NCBI RefSeq assembly: GCF_035582795.1
Contig: NC_134366.1
Coordinates: 3,516,828-3,580,827 of the forward strand
Source of the DNA: Mycteria americana
Lineage: Eukaryota; Chordata; Aves; Ciconiiformes; Ciconiidae
DNA: 64,000 nt
Direction: 5' to 3'
Part shown: positions 26,066-37,543 of the stretch, piece after piece
How the letters are laid out: the number at the start of each line of letters is the position of its first letter
How positions within the stretch are numbered: position 1 is the stretch's first letter
Made by a program: the position numbers and the translations under genes
The notes under the pieces: generated by a model
The model's database searches: none
What the model saw: the letters and a program-made list of their open reading frames with translations, nothing else
What the model was told of the DNA's origin: nothing

Positions 26066-27048
26066 CCCGCTGCCGGGTGCCATCAGCGATTTGCACGTTA
26101 ATGTTAATGCACTGCAACAGGAGCTGGAGGAGGATGGAAAAAATAATGAAACCTCAGCTCAAATGGTGACTCAAGAAATGAAAGCAGGTTTTTGGCCTGT
26201 TCCTACTGATTTCTGCTGGAGGTGGGGGGGAGGTTGTGTGGGCATCTGCCATTGGGTGAGAGAGTGGGTGGATTTGTGGCCGGCGGGGAAGGTGAACTGC
26301 TGCGGGATTAAGAAGGATATTTCTGTCACGGTGACTGGTTATTATTTCCTTTCTGAGTTACAACACACGGTGCCCTGGCCGTTTTGCTTTGTGTGGCACT
26401 TTGAAGGTGAAAAAGCACAGATGTGAGAGCAGCACTGCAGTCACCCCTGAGTAGGGACCATTCATATCGCTCAGGCAGGAGTGTCTGGCATCATGAGGCC
26501 AAAGAGAGATAGTAGCCTGGGGAGAAATGGTGCACTCAAGTCTTCTGAGTAGGACTTTCAGAGAGGCTTGGAGCTGGGAAGCTTGCTTTTCTTAGAGAAC
26601 TATCATCAGGGCTAATCCTGCTCCCAGGGAGAGTCAGCTGGTGCATGGTTACTGGTGTTAATGGGGTCGAGACCAGGCTTTTAGCTGTGCTATACTTATC
26701 AAAGTAAATGCTAGCCAATTCACGGAAAAGGGCTTCTTGGAGGATTAGAAGTAGACTCACTCCAGCAGAAGGGAAAGGACATCCAGGAGTCCACGTATGG
26801 AGCAGTGAAGCAGCAAGAAAAGTTTGTGTGTTATGTGGACTTTAGGGGGACCCTGAAGGCGGTGATCTCTGTTGTATTGCTCTCCAGCTGCACAGGGATG
26901 GGTAGACCCTGTGTGAGTGACCGTGGCTGTAAAGATTATTGCCACTGATTGCTTTTGACTTTCTTGGGACACAGTGGCACCAGAATTGCCATGAGCTTTA
27001 GTTTTGAACACTCCTTAAGCCTCGTCCCCTTGGCTGGTCCGTATCGAA

Positions 27049-27363
27049 CAGCTGCAGGCTGGTGCACAGCTCCCTCTGAGAGCAGCTGAGAATACGTGAG
27101 CGGTGAGGCAGCTTTCCTGTAAGCTCTAAGCCATGTGGGGTTTTTTGGAGAAGTCTGGCACTGCTTGGATTGCTGTGTGTATTCCCCGTGGCAGTTCTGT
27201 CGTGTGGCTTTGCGCTCCCGTGTACGTGGTGCACGCACACCAAGGCATAGATGTGCACAAACACCCATCCCCACTGCAGCTGTGTCTGGCCCCTACACCA
27301 TCTGGATGAGGCTGTATATAAGCCATAGATACTCATTGGCTACCACCACTATCAAAGCAGCTG
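27049..27363 (+). promoter_or_regulatory. Candidate muscle-type promoter of OBSCN
   Basis: Four CAGCTG E-boxes, the core bound by MyoD-family factors, lie at 27049-27054, 27083-27088, 27277-27282 and 27358-27363. A TATATAAG box is at 27315-27322 and an inverted CCAAT box (ATTGG) at 27335-27339. Transcription would be expected to start about 30 nt after the TATA box. A GAG/GTAACT donor at 27720/27721 could then join a leader exon to the acceptor at 28138. OBSCN is a striated-muscle gene, so E-box clustering fits. No experimental support is visible. Confidence 0.3.
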
Positions 27364-27579
27364 TATCTCAGTGGTTGTGTTGAATGGAAGCTGGGAATAG
27401 AGAGAAATATCGTCAATAATATGACAGACATACCTGCGTGTCCTCCTAAAGGCTGGGCCCTACAGGAGAGGGGTTTGCCATAGGGTCTGTGTGAACATGA
27501 TTCAGAGAACAAGACTTAGGGATGGGTGGTGACCAGGGAGGGTAAGAGGAGAGATGGAGCATGTTGTAAAAGCAGAATC

Positions 27580-27628
27580 AAAAAAAAAAAAAAAAAAAGG
27601 GCAAAAAAAATCCGCCAAAAAAAAAAAA
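27580..27628. repeat. A-rich low-complexity tract
   Basis: Runs of 19, 8 and 12 A separated by short GC-containing spacers. Confidence 0.9.
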
Positions 27629-28138
27629 GGCAAGGAGAAAGAGAAAAATTGAAAAGAGCAAGGGCAACGAGATAGAAAAAGAGAAATGAGAATGAAGAGA
27701 TGATGAGCGTGATGGAGGAGGTAACTTGATGGGTAGACACATCTCTCGGAATTTAATGTCCGTTTGTTTCTCTATGGCTACAGAACTAGCCCGTATGTCA
27801 TACAGCATTAGTGCAGGTCACTTTCCTAGTGCCAAAGCTGAAAGGCACCATCGTGTTCTTTCTGTAGGAACTGCCCAAAGACTTGTATTTTACCCAGTGA
27901 CTCCTGTGGGGAAGTGATACACCTTCTCCATCGTCAGTTTATTAAGCTCAAATCTGAGAAATCTGCAAGACCTAAAATATTCCAAGACCTTCTCACCCAT
28001 AATGAGAAGGACAATGAAAACTTGCCCCAACTAAACTGTTCTAGATAACAAACATCCTGATACCACGGAAGTGCAGCAAGTCTTTGCCTGCATCATCTAA
28101 TCTGCTCTCTCTTGACATTTATTTTTCTCATCCTTTAG

Positions 28139-29279
28139 AAAACCAAGATGGATTACAGCTCGTTCAGTGGAGTCCCCCGGTTCTTGACCCGGCCTAAGGC
28201 ATTTATGGTGTCTGTGGGGAAGGATGCCACCTTGAGCTGCCAGATCATTGGAAACCCCATCCCAGTTGTGAGCTGGGAAAAGGATAAACTTCCAGTCCAG
28301 TCTGGAGGAAGGTTTAAAACCACAGAAGATGGGGATCTCTATAGGCTAACAATCTACGATCTGAGCCTGGAGGACAGCGGCCAATACATCTGCCGGGCCA
28401 AGAACACCATTGGGGAAGCTTTTGCAGCTGTCAGCATCAAAGTTGGAGAGGAGACCACAATAACAGAGTCAGCCCCATACTTCATCCAGAAACCCTCCTC
28501 CATCAAAGTAACGTTGGGAGAAGACGCCATGTTCAAATGCAAAGTCCAGGGCAGCCCTCCCCTCTCGGTGAACTGGGAGAAGGATGGGAGACACCTGCGG
28601 AACCGGGCTGATGCCGGCCGCTTCCAGATCGAGTCTGCCGGGGAGTCAAACGCCCTTACCATCCAGTGTGCCCGGCTGGGGGACAGCGGCACCTACACCT
28701 GCCGGGCAGAGAATCCCATCGGCTCTGCCAGCGCTTCGGCTGCGCTGGTGGTGGAAACACAGGGCTTTTCCAACCCGGGCAGCAGCAGCCACTTCGATAC
28801 CAGCTGTGGCAAGACGGCATCCTTGTTGTCTCACTTGCAAAAGAGGCGGGAGGAGATCAGGAAGATGGACATCTCCCATGGGGCTCTTGATTCAGTGTCT
28901 GCCCAGTCTTACTCCACAGCAGAAGGGTTGTCCAGCATCAGCTACAGCCTCTCCCGGGATTACGAGAGAGCGGCTGGACTTACCACCAAAGGGGCCCACA
29001 ACGCGACTTTTGGGGCATTGACACGCACATGCAGCGTGACGGAGGGGAAGCACGCCAAGCTGAGCTGCTACGTGACGGGCGAGCCCAAGCCAGAGATTGT
29101 GTGGAAGAAGGACAACGAGGTCATTTTGGAAGGGCGGCGGCATGTCATCTATGAGGATGAGCAGGAGAACTTTGTGCTGAAGATCCTCTTCTGCAAGCAG
29201 ATAGACAACGGGCTGTACACCTGCACAGCCTCCAACCTGGCAGGCCAGACATACAGCTCCGTGCTCGTCACCGTCAAAG
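28139..29279 (+). CDS. OBSCN: OBSCN first coding exon: Ig1, Ig2, linker, Ig3
   Basis: Obscurin is a giant scaffold of striated muscle, placed around myofibrils at the M-band and Z-disc, where it links sarcomeres to the sarcoplasmic reticulum. The acceptor TCCTTTAG ends at 28138. The ATG at 28148 has A at -3 and G at +4, and the product begins MDYSSFSGVPRFLTRPKAF, like human obscurin. Residues 1-377 hold Ig1 (about 9-99; Cys31, Trp43, Cys82), Ig2 (109-203; Cys131, Trp143, Cys185) and Ig3 (292-377; Cys307, Trp319, Cys359), each with the D/N-x-G-x-Y-x-C signature. In the family, Ig1 binds titin domain M10 and Ig3 binds myomesin. The 88-residue Ig2-Ig3 linker contains a charged helix-like LLSHLQKRREEIRK and a Ser-rich part. 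The exon ends phase 1 at AAAG/GTGGGT. The frame stays open into the intron as far as 29458, but that part is intronic. Confidence 0.95.
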
Positions 29280-31719
29280 GTGGGTGCTTATGTTTCTCAC
29301 CGGGGTGGACATGCCTGCGAGGAGACAAGCCATGCACTTCCAAATTGGGGTGGGAGCGTGAACAAAACTTCTGCCACCAAACTGCTGCAAAGGAGTGTGG
29401 GTTAGACATGAATAAAAGCCCTCCAGCTGTAAAGGGGGTTAAGCACTGGAACAGATGACCTGGGGAGAGAGTCTCATCACTGGGGGGTTTGAGGAAGGGA
29501 TCAGTCAGGGATGGATGATGTAGAACTGGCTGGTTGTGGGGCAGATGGGATGAACCAGATCTCTAAAGCTCCCATCTGTCCTGGTTTTATAGTAATCTAA
29601 GGGATCTGTTACCATCTGCTGGATCAGGGACTGCTAAAGCCCCTTCTTAGCCTCCTTTATATTCACCACAGGGTTTAGTCAAATGGCACACGCATGCCAC
29701 TTAAGCGGAAGTAGAGGAAACTCCTCCCTGGAAGCTGAGTTTGTCAGGCTGCCTTGGATCCCTTAGGGGACCTACTCCAACTCTAATTACAGTCCATCTC
29801 AGTTTTCCTGTACAGAGTGACCCACCAGCAGCCTTGTTCTTGCCAGGCCTCTTCAGCCTTTTCCCAGCTTGTGTTGCTGTATAGCCTGTGGTCCTTGTAT
29901 GCTCCCAGAACTCTACTAGGTCCAGGATGCCTCTGTTTGCTGTGGTCAGTGGTGAAGAACTTGCCTTCAGAGGGTCCCTCAACGTAAGTGGAGGTCAGAC
30001 CAAGTTCTTCAGAATGGTGACAAAAATGTGACACACATATTTTCATAAAGGAAGCTCTAAATTTTCAGGCTGCTCTCCCTTTTGGCAAGGTTACAGCAGG
30101 CAGTTTGCAACCTGGCTAGCACCTGTAAATTAACTCTCAGATGTAAACGGCTTTGCCACTTGAGTGGCAAAATAGATATTTTTGACTGGCAGCAAAATAA
30201 ATTAGAAATCCAAATGAGTAGGAATTGTCTGTGTTTCATACCTGTCTTTAAGACTCTTAGCTTTTATTGGGTTTTCTGATTTCCCTTTTCTGGACCTCTC
30301 CTTCCACACTCACCATCTTTCCCGTCAGTGACTCAGTCCCCATGTCCATCAGTGACATCTGATCCATGGAACTCGCTGGCACTTGTCCCACTCATTCCCA
30401 TCCCTTGGAGGTGCTGAGTGGTGTTGGGAAGGGCATTTGTCCTCTTCCATAAAGCCGTGATTACCTCATGAGTCGGGACTCAGAGCTGAAGACCGAGCCT
30501 GGCCGTTGGGTGGTTGTTCGCTTTGAGGATGGCTCAAGCTCCGTTACTAACCCAACACCTGTCTTGCAAAGACAAACACCCTCCTCTCTGCCCATGCTTA
30601 TTTGATTATTCCCCATGAGTGCAACCTATTGCAAAGGAGACGGGGAAAGCATGCAAAGCAGCAGGTCTGGGAGCAAGCACCATGGGAAAAAGTTATTGAT
30701 CAATGTCCATTGTCAAGAGATGCCTGTGAGTCAGAGGGCTTAAGTGGAAATATTTATGGTCTGCTTCTTTGTTATACTATACCATGTTGGGCTTTCTGAC
30801 CAGGCCAAGGCTGCTGTGGAAAATCTACGTGTGTTGGTTATAATTAGGCCCTGAATAATGACTCTCCTTTGTGTCACCAGAAGTCCTTCTAAGCCCTCCA
30901 GAGAGAGCTTGGAATGATGTAGTAACGAAGGGAGCTTTTAATTCTGTTGTTTATGCCATTGGTGATGCCATTAGCTCATTTGCCATTGTGTTCAGGGGGC
31001 TAAGCCATCTTGCCACACAACGTTCTCTTTGCTCAGTCATGCAAAAGAGGCTAAGTTCTCCAAGCAGCCACCCTTGGTAAGCACCATGCTGCTGTGTTGG
31101 CCTTTCTGCAGGTAACAGCATATTTATAAATCCTGTGACGCTGCATCCACAGTGTGTGTCTATAGACGCACGTACCAGGAAAGACAAACTTCAAGGGTTT
31201 AAAAATGCTCTGGCATTTTGGCTCACAGAATTTCAACACAAGAATCTGAGTGAGAATATTTATGGGTCTTTTAAAGGTAATAATAAAAAAAAGACTACCT
31301 AGCCCAGCATCCTGTCTGCAAGGTGGCCCTTAGCAGTCCCTCATGGCATAGGACTGGGCACAGGTCAAACCTCTCCTCTAGCTTGCCTCCTATATTCCAT
31401 CAGTCTAGATCCTAGACCTAGACACCCAACACATTTGTAAGCATTTGCTGAACCCATGCCTTAAAGATCATTGAGCTGAAAAAAAAGATATTTTTGAGCT
31501 GTTCCTAAATGAGATGTAGTGAATCAGATGTAAATCTCAAAGGAGAGGCTACAGGGCAGAATGTCACTCTCACAATTAAGGAAAACCAAAAGTTGATTAC
31601 TTTGATTTGGAAATGTGCTGGATTCTAGTGTCTAGAGCAGGGATAATATCACAAGCCATACACTGAAACGTGAGATGTAAAAGAAGTTAGGAAATACTGC
31701 CCAAGAGTAAACCTTTTTG

Positions 31720-31955
31720 CCAGGGGAGGTTTAGATTGGATATTAGGAAAAATTTCTTCACTGAAAGGGTTATCAAGCATTGGAAGAGGCTGCCCAGGGA
31801 AGTGGTTGAGCCACCATCCCGGAGGTATTTAAAAGACATGTAGATGTCGTGCTTAGGGACATGGTTTAGTGGTGGACTTGGTAGTATGAGGTTAACGGTT
31901 GGACTCGATGATCTTAAGGGTCTTTTCCAACCTAAACGATTGTATGTGTCTATGA
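31720..31955 (+). mobile_element. CR1 LINE 3' fragment
   Basis: It begins at CAGGGGAGGTTTAGA in the ORF2 C-terminus and runs through the GGTTGGACTCGATGATCTTA motif to a diverged tail (CGATTGTATGTGTCTATGAT) in place of clean ATTCTGTG units. It is more diverged than the copies at 23.4 and 58.4 kb. Confidence 0.92.
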
Positions 31956-34900
31956 TTTTTGCCAAACCAAAGAGCAGAGAGGATGGGAGGAACACAAATA
32001 ACCAACTTGAATTTCCTGAACGCTTTGGAGATGTCCCGAGGCCATGTGTAAAGTTAGCAAGAACAGCGCACAGGTCTCCATCCTTGGGCCTGGGCCAAGC
32101 AATGTTCATCTGAGTCCCTGAATACAGTAATCAGATACTGTATGAAAAGGTTAAAGGTTGCAAGCCAAACAGGATAGAGACTGGAAAAACAGACTGGGGC
32201 TGAGGCCACTTTATTCCTCTGACCTGAAGTGGTTTTGGATGACCAGTATCATGGTAGTCACATTTGAGATCTGAAAGAGAACTTGGGAAATGTGGAGGTA
32301 GAAAGGAAACTTGGAAAGCACAGTAACTAGGAAGAAGACCAAGGCACAAGATGGTAGAATCTTGTCCGTGCACCTTTAGATATCTCCCTTTGGAAGGATT
32401 CTCCATATTCTTACTCTCACTGAATCATTTTTGTTAGGCAGAGGGAAAACTTGCCTCTGGAATAATAAATGGAGAGCCCATGAGAAGGCCGGGAATAGGC
32501 AAGAGGAAATGTAGGCAAGTGAGAAGACCAGGTCAAGCAGATAGATATGCCTTGAGAAGGTTAAGGAAACATTGGCTTCTTTGCAGGCTGCGCCTATTCT
32601 TAGCAAAATATGTGTTAGCAGGACCTGCTTTTAAAAAATAACATCATCTCATTGCTAGTTTGATTGGTATGGAGCAAACAAAAAAGCCTATGACACTCTG
32701 GAGAAATATGTTCTCAAGACGAGCAGCCAAATTCATATCTGATCTAAGCTCTTGCAGTTTCCTGCTAACTCCATGAGCTGCTCTTGCTCCATGCTCCTTC
32801 GGGGTTTTCTATCTCACATTTTTTCCCAATAGGCAGGTTTTTGTAGGTCTCTTATTTTATTTCTTATTTCTCCTTCTTTAGAAATGTTATTGCATTCATT
32901 ATATTCCTTAATGACTATTTCTTCTTTGGCTAAAACCAGATTAATAGAAAAACTGTACAGTCAAAAAAACCCCACCTAAAACAAAACCCAAAGCATACTG
33001 ATACTACAGATGAATTTAAATGACCACTCAGGGCACTCCAAGTTAATGACAATGAGCCATGTCCTGGGAGTCCAAGTGTTACAAGGACAAAGCAGATTTG
33101 CCATTCAAATTCACACCACTGAGCTCTCATGGAAGTAAATGTTTCTAGGTAATGGTTGATTTGGAGTGATCAGAAAAACACCGTTTCGTACTTTTGGTTG
33201 GATTCGGTATGAAATTACATCCACTTGGACTGCTCTTCCAGTTCAGGTACCGCTTGCTTCTGCTCCCCCACGGCAGCCTGTCTCAGCTATGTCTAGATTG
33301 TCTCTTCCGTGGTGCCTGGGACTCACATGTGCACGGAGCTCTGGTGACTTGAGCAGAAAGTGCTTTGTATTGTGGGAGGCACAGCCCAGCTGGGAGACCA
33401 TCCTTAGGAAAGGACGTGGTCAGGAAACCATCAAACCATGGCTTCCAAAAAGCACCAGAGCAGACCATGTTTCCACTCCAGTCATTCTGACACACACCAC
33501 CTAGATTTTCTCAAAGGAGATTTGAATAATTGAGCGTTTTGAGCAAAATCAGCATTTTGCTGTGGAACTGAAAGATCAGAAATCACCTTTCTTGCTTAAT
33601 GTTAGATAATTTCTAACCAGCTCTGATATTTATAGGAACTAGAGACAGGAGTTGGTGTCAATTTTTATCTGAAACAGAGGGTCCCTGTGGGAATTCTGTC
33701 ACATGTAACCTCAGCTGAATACACTTTTCACCTACCTTACAAGGACATTTTCAGATATTATGAACATTCTGGATAATAAGGAAAATGGTTGATAGCTAAA
33801 TGGCTTTATCTTCCATATTAGAGCCATACTTAACACGAGCTTACATTGAGAATTACCTTGTGAAAGGGTAATACATGACAAACAGGCATTTAGAAATGAG
33901 CAGTCAATATTTATGGCATCTGTCAGATCAAATATAGCATAGTTATCTGCAGCAGCTCTTCCCGATGTGCCTATAGTAGTTACAACACAGAAAATTTCTG
34001 AATTGTGCTGCGTGCTGTACAAATAGGTAAAAGCGGATGACCACGTTAGAGAATTTGCAATGTAAATGTCAAAATCTGACAGACCGCAGGCCAACGTGGG
34101 GTGAAAGAGAGTAACGTAGGTCTGTGCTCCACTCGCCTTGCTGGCCAGTGGGAGAATAAGTGTATTTATTTGTTTTCACATTTAACTAGTTAAGTGGAAA
34201 GTACACGGAAAGGCTGGTGTAAAGTTTAGTGCTTCCTTCCTCAGAAGAAGTCTTCTTCATGTAAATATTATATGGTTATATACTCGGACTGTGTTGATTA
34301 GTCTGTTAACAAGGAAGACGAGCCCCCTGCCTTTCACAGATCTTTCCTTGAGATCTGGGTTGCCTGTTGATCAGCTGGAAACACTGCTCCCTCCTGGCCA
34401 CCTCTCTGAGCATCTCTCTGACCTGGGCAGGGGGCTGGTTACGGGCCAGATGAATTGTTTGGGATGCCTACTCTAAAGAGACCTGTGCACCTTCTGTAGT
34501 CCCCTGACCAAAATTAACCCCCTCTGTCTGACCACGTACATGCTAGATGATGTAACGATCATGAAGATATATTCAGGAAGAGGAGACTGGTGGGTTTTGG
34601 AGCCTCACTCACATCTCCAAAGCAAAAAAAGCAGTGGGCTGGGTGAATCCCAGGCTTTGATTCAGTTTATCAGCTGCTGTCTCTCTGAAGCCCCGTTCAG
34701 AGTGAGATAAGACGTGTGTGCACATATCAGTAGGATGAAAGCAAAGTTGGTTTCAGAGGATATCTGTGACCCCAAGCTGCCAAAGATAGCCTTGCACCTA
34801 CTTTCCCTGGCTGGAAAAGCAGTGCTGTTACTGCAACACATACGAGAGAGTCAACCAGCTCTTCTGTGTTTGTACGTTTAAGAGCTTTTTCCTAGAGTAG

Positions 34901-37071
34901 TTGTGGTTTTTGGTTTGTGTTTTTTTGTGGTTTTTTTTTACCTTAGGTACTGCTCAGTGACTGTAAAAGGAGAGAGGTTAATGATATGGCCAGTTGCTCC
35001 AAGTATGGGAATACACTTGTGTGCTTCTCAGGTGCATCTCGTATTTCCTTCTGGCCCTTGGGCATGTCCCTGTGTTCTCAGGGTCAGCTCCAGACTCCCT
35101 CCCATCTCACACAGCAACGCTGCATCCAGCTCTCCATTCCCAAGGCTGGCATCCTTCTGATTAATCCTTTCTTGGTCTCATCCTCTTGCTTCTTTCCATG
35201 GCATGAGAATTACAACTGCTTCATTCCCCTTGACCACATGGGGTGCTTCTACAAGTGATACACAGGATTGCAGGGCAAGAGTCTGGGTTGCCTGTGGGCT
35301 AGAGAGAAAAGGATAATTAACATGTGAAGCGGGAGCAGAGCAGGTCTGTGTTACAGTAGCTGAAGACTTTTCAAGGCAAGACTTTGACTTGCTTTGAAAT
35401 GAGACGCATTAAGACAAAACCTTTTTTAAGAAAATAACCACGTCAACATGGTGAGCTAGAGTCGCCTTCCTTCTCCTAAAGGTATCGTATGGGTTCCCAG
35501 TCAGGTTTTAATCTCAGGATAACAGCCAAGGTAGGAGATAGCATTGCTCCCTCCAGGTGTCCTGTCAAGCACTGAGGGTCTGGTATCTCTACCCAGGCTG
35601 TGCTCAGCTAGAAATGGTTGGAGGTGTTTATGTGACAGCTGCAGTCGTGGCTGTGCCAGGGGCGGAATGAAAGACCTGCAAAACTGAACGCGTGAGCTAC
35701 CAGGGCTTGAGTTCAAAAACGAGCACACCAGATCAAAGACAGAACTGCTCCCAAAGCATCTCCTGTCCTAATGGTGGGGCAGGAGGGGACAGGTAGTGGA
35801 CTCAGTTAGATACTGAGCTACCAGATCTGAATTTTACAAAATGGAGGCTCCTGGATGTCAAAGCTTGGATCTGGGATATTTGAGGACCTTGATTTGTGTT
35901 TCTCCAGTCTCTAGAGCACTGTGACTCTGAGTGGGATGTGCCACTGTGGGCATGGGCTCATAAACCTAAGAGAAGTCCACTCCTGTGTGACTCTTAGAGT
36001 AACATCTGGCATTGCTGACTGCTAGTGACCACATGAAGTTACCAGCCGGGGAGTGTGTGTGTGGCCAAGGAGAGGGAGAACGGAGTCACGAGAAAAGGCT
36101 GAGAGTTGGTGCCGTAGTTATTAGAAGATGAAGGTACACGTCAAGACGTGATCTCTCACGAGTGGTGATGCATCAGCACTGTCTAATCCAAGTCTGTGAC
36201 ATGACTGTGGCACCAGTCCCATGGCTGTGACCACCGGCTGTCCTCTTCAGTCCAACTCCCCTTTCTCCAGTTTAGTGCTGGGGTATCAGGATAATTTCAC
36301 AGCACAGCTGCCACTGGAATTAAACACTGTTCTGTTTGTAAAATGTCTTCCCTCACTGCCATGCAGCTGTTTTGCACGTTTGATCTACACTCTGGTTTCT
36401 CCCTAAGCCAGAGCACTGCAGCCCTGTTGCTGGAGGAAAGCAGAGGCAGTGGGGAGACTTAGGCTCTTTCTCTAGCTCTTTTGTTGCCATTGACAAAAGC
36501 TGATACAGCTTTGGGGAGAACAGAAAACTCCTCCATCAGTTACTTCTGTGCTTTCCCCCATATCTGTCATTCTCTGCACAGCCACCTCTCATCTTTCTGT
36601 GCCCTTTCAGATCGCTCCTCTGAGCTCACTTCTGCTGCAAGACCCCTAAAACATTGCTTCTTGTGCCAGCCGACCAGCTCAGCTGCTCACACCCACCTAG
36701 AATTGCTGCCCTGTGCCCTCTCCCTATGACCAGCTTGCTTGCTGTTTGCCCACCTGTAGCATGATTACTTTTAAGAGCTTTTACTCGGAGGTGAAGTGGC
36801 TGTTGCTCTGTGTAGAGTCAGGCTGGGTGGGCCCTGCCCTTCATCTTGTCGGCATCACTAAGTGACGAGGTGCAACGCAGAGATGTTCACGCTAGAGGAC
36901 AAGCAGGCCACGAGAGCAGAATTTATTAATCTAATGCTTCACCAACTTGTTCACGTTGCTTTGGGTTAGAGCAAACTCCTCTGTGTGGTGTTGTGGGGCA
37001 GGTACTGCAGTTCAGACTGATGCTGCTTGTTTTTAAATAAGTCCTTAAAATATTTCTGCTAGGATCTAAGA

Positions 37072-37088
37072 TTTTTTTTTTTTTTTTT
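37072..37088. repeat. Poly(T) run, 17 nt
   Basis: Uninterrupted T run about 185 nt upstream of the Ig4 exon; too far away to be its polypyrimidine tract. Confidence 0.9.
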
Positions 37089-37273
37089 AAGTGAGAGCAG
37101 AACACCTGCTGTAGTGGTGCTTGATTATGGGTTTGGATGGCAGCTCAGGACAAATCAGTATCATTAATAGGGAGTGTTATTGTTTAATTTTTCTCTACTG
37201 ACTTATTTATTTGCACACCTCTTACTGCAGACCATAAACTCTTGTTTCTCCTTTCTGTTTTTATCCTCTTAAG

Positions 37274-37543
37274 AACCCTCAATACCCTTCAAGGAAAAAC
37301 TGAAGGATCTTGAAGTGAGGGAGAAGGAATCTGCCACCTTCCAATGTGAAGTGCCTGTTCCTAGTACAGAGACAGCTTGGTTCAAGGAGGAAACCAAACT
37401 CCGGCAGAGCAAGAAATACAACATCGAAGAAGAGGGCACGTATCGCCGGCTCACTGTCCAGAACGTCACCACAGACGATGATGCTGTCTATATCTGTGAG
37501 ATGAAAGAAGGGAGCAGGACCATCGCGGAGTTGTCTGTCCAAG
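37274..37543 (+). CDS. OBSCN: OBSCN exon: Ig4
   Basis: 270 nt, 90 codons, phase 1 at both ends, residues about 378-467. The acceptor is TTATCCTCTTAAG and the donor is CAAG/GTGAGA. The domain starts [20 protein letters not shown], close to the human Ig4 start as I recall it. It has both core cysteines (positions 25 and 75 of the exon product) and Trp36. The second Cys sits in [10 protein letters not shown]. Ig4 stands between the titin/myomesin-binding N-terminus and the atypical Ig5-Ig8 group. The open frame continues beyond the donor to about 37632, but that part is intron. Confidence 0.95.

Larger units (their letters stand above)
23739..28138 (+). other. Flank or 5' intron immediately upstream of the OBSCN ATG exon
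   Basis: No coding exon seen. It includes a MIR/SINE-like trace near 23905, a 20-nt perfect palindrome at 25073-25092, a T run at 25434-25449, an AGGAT repeat at 25638-25655, a SINE-like trace at 25981-26065, a candidate promoter at 27049-27363 and A-rich runs at 27580-27628. It ends in a clear polypyrimidine acceptor, TCATCCTTTAG, at 28138, so the ATG exon is spliced to an upstream leader exon. This part is then 5' UTR intron and/or promoter. Confidence 0.55.
29280..37273 (+). other. OBSCN: OBSCN intron between Ig3 and Ig4 exons
   Basis: Donor GTGGGT at 29280, acceptor CTTAAG ending at 37273, 7994 nt. It holds a CR1 fragment at 31720-31955 and a T run at 37072-37088. The rest is ordinary single-copy-looking sequence without an exon that I can support. 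A stretch near 31295-31440 looks like a degraded repeat but cannot be named. Confidence 0.85.

Noticed and set aside
29280..29458. Continuation of the first OBSCN exon as a 436-residue reading frame, with AATAAA at 29411
   Set aside because: The donor AAAG/GTGGGT at 29279 is at the expected phase and position and the residues after it do not resemble obscurin. The AATAAA lies before the stop codon, so polyadenylation there would give a message without a stop.
31295..31440. Repeat-like stretch (CCCAGCATCCTGTCTGCAAG and following)
   Set aside because: It feels like an old amniote repeat but I cannot match enough of it to name a family.
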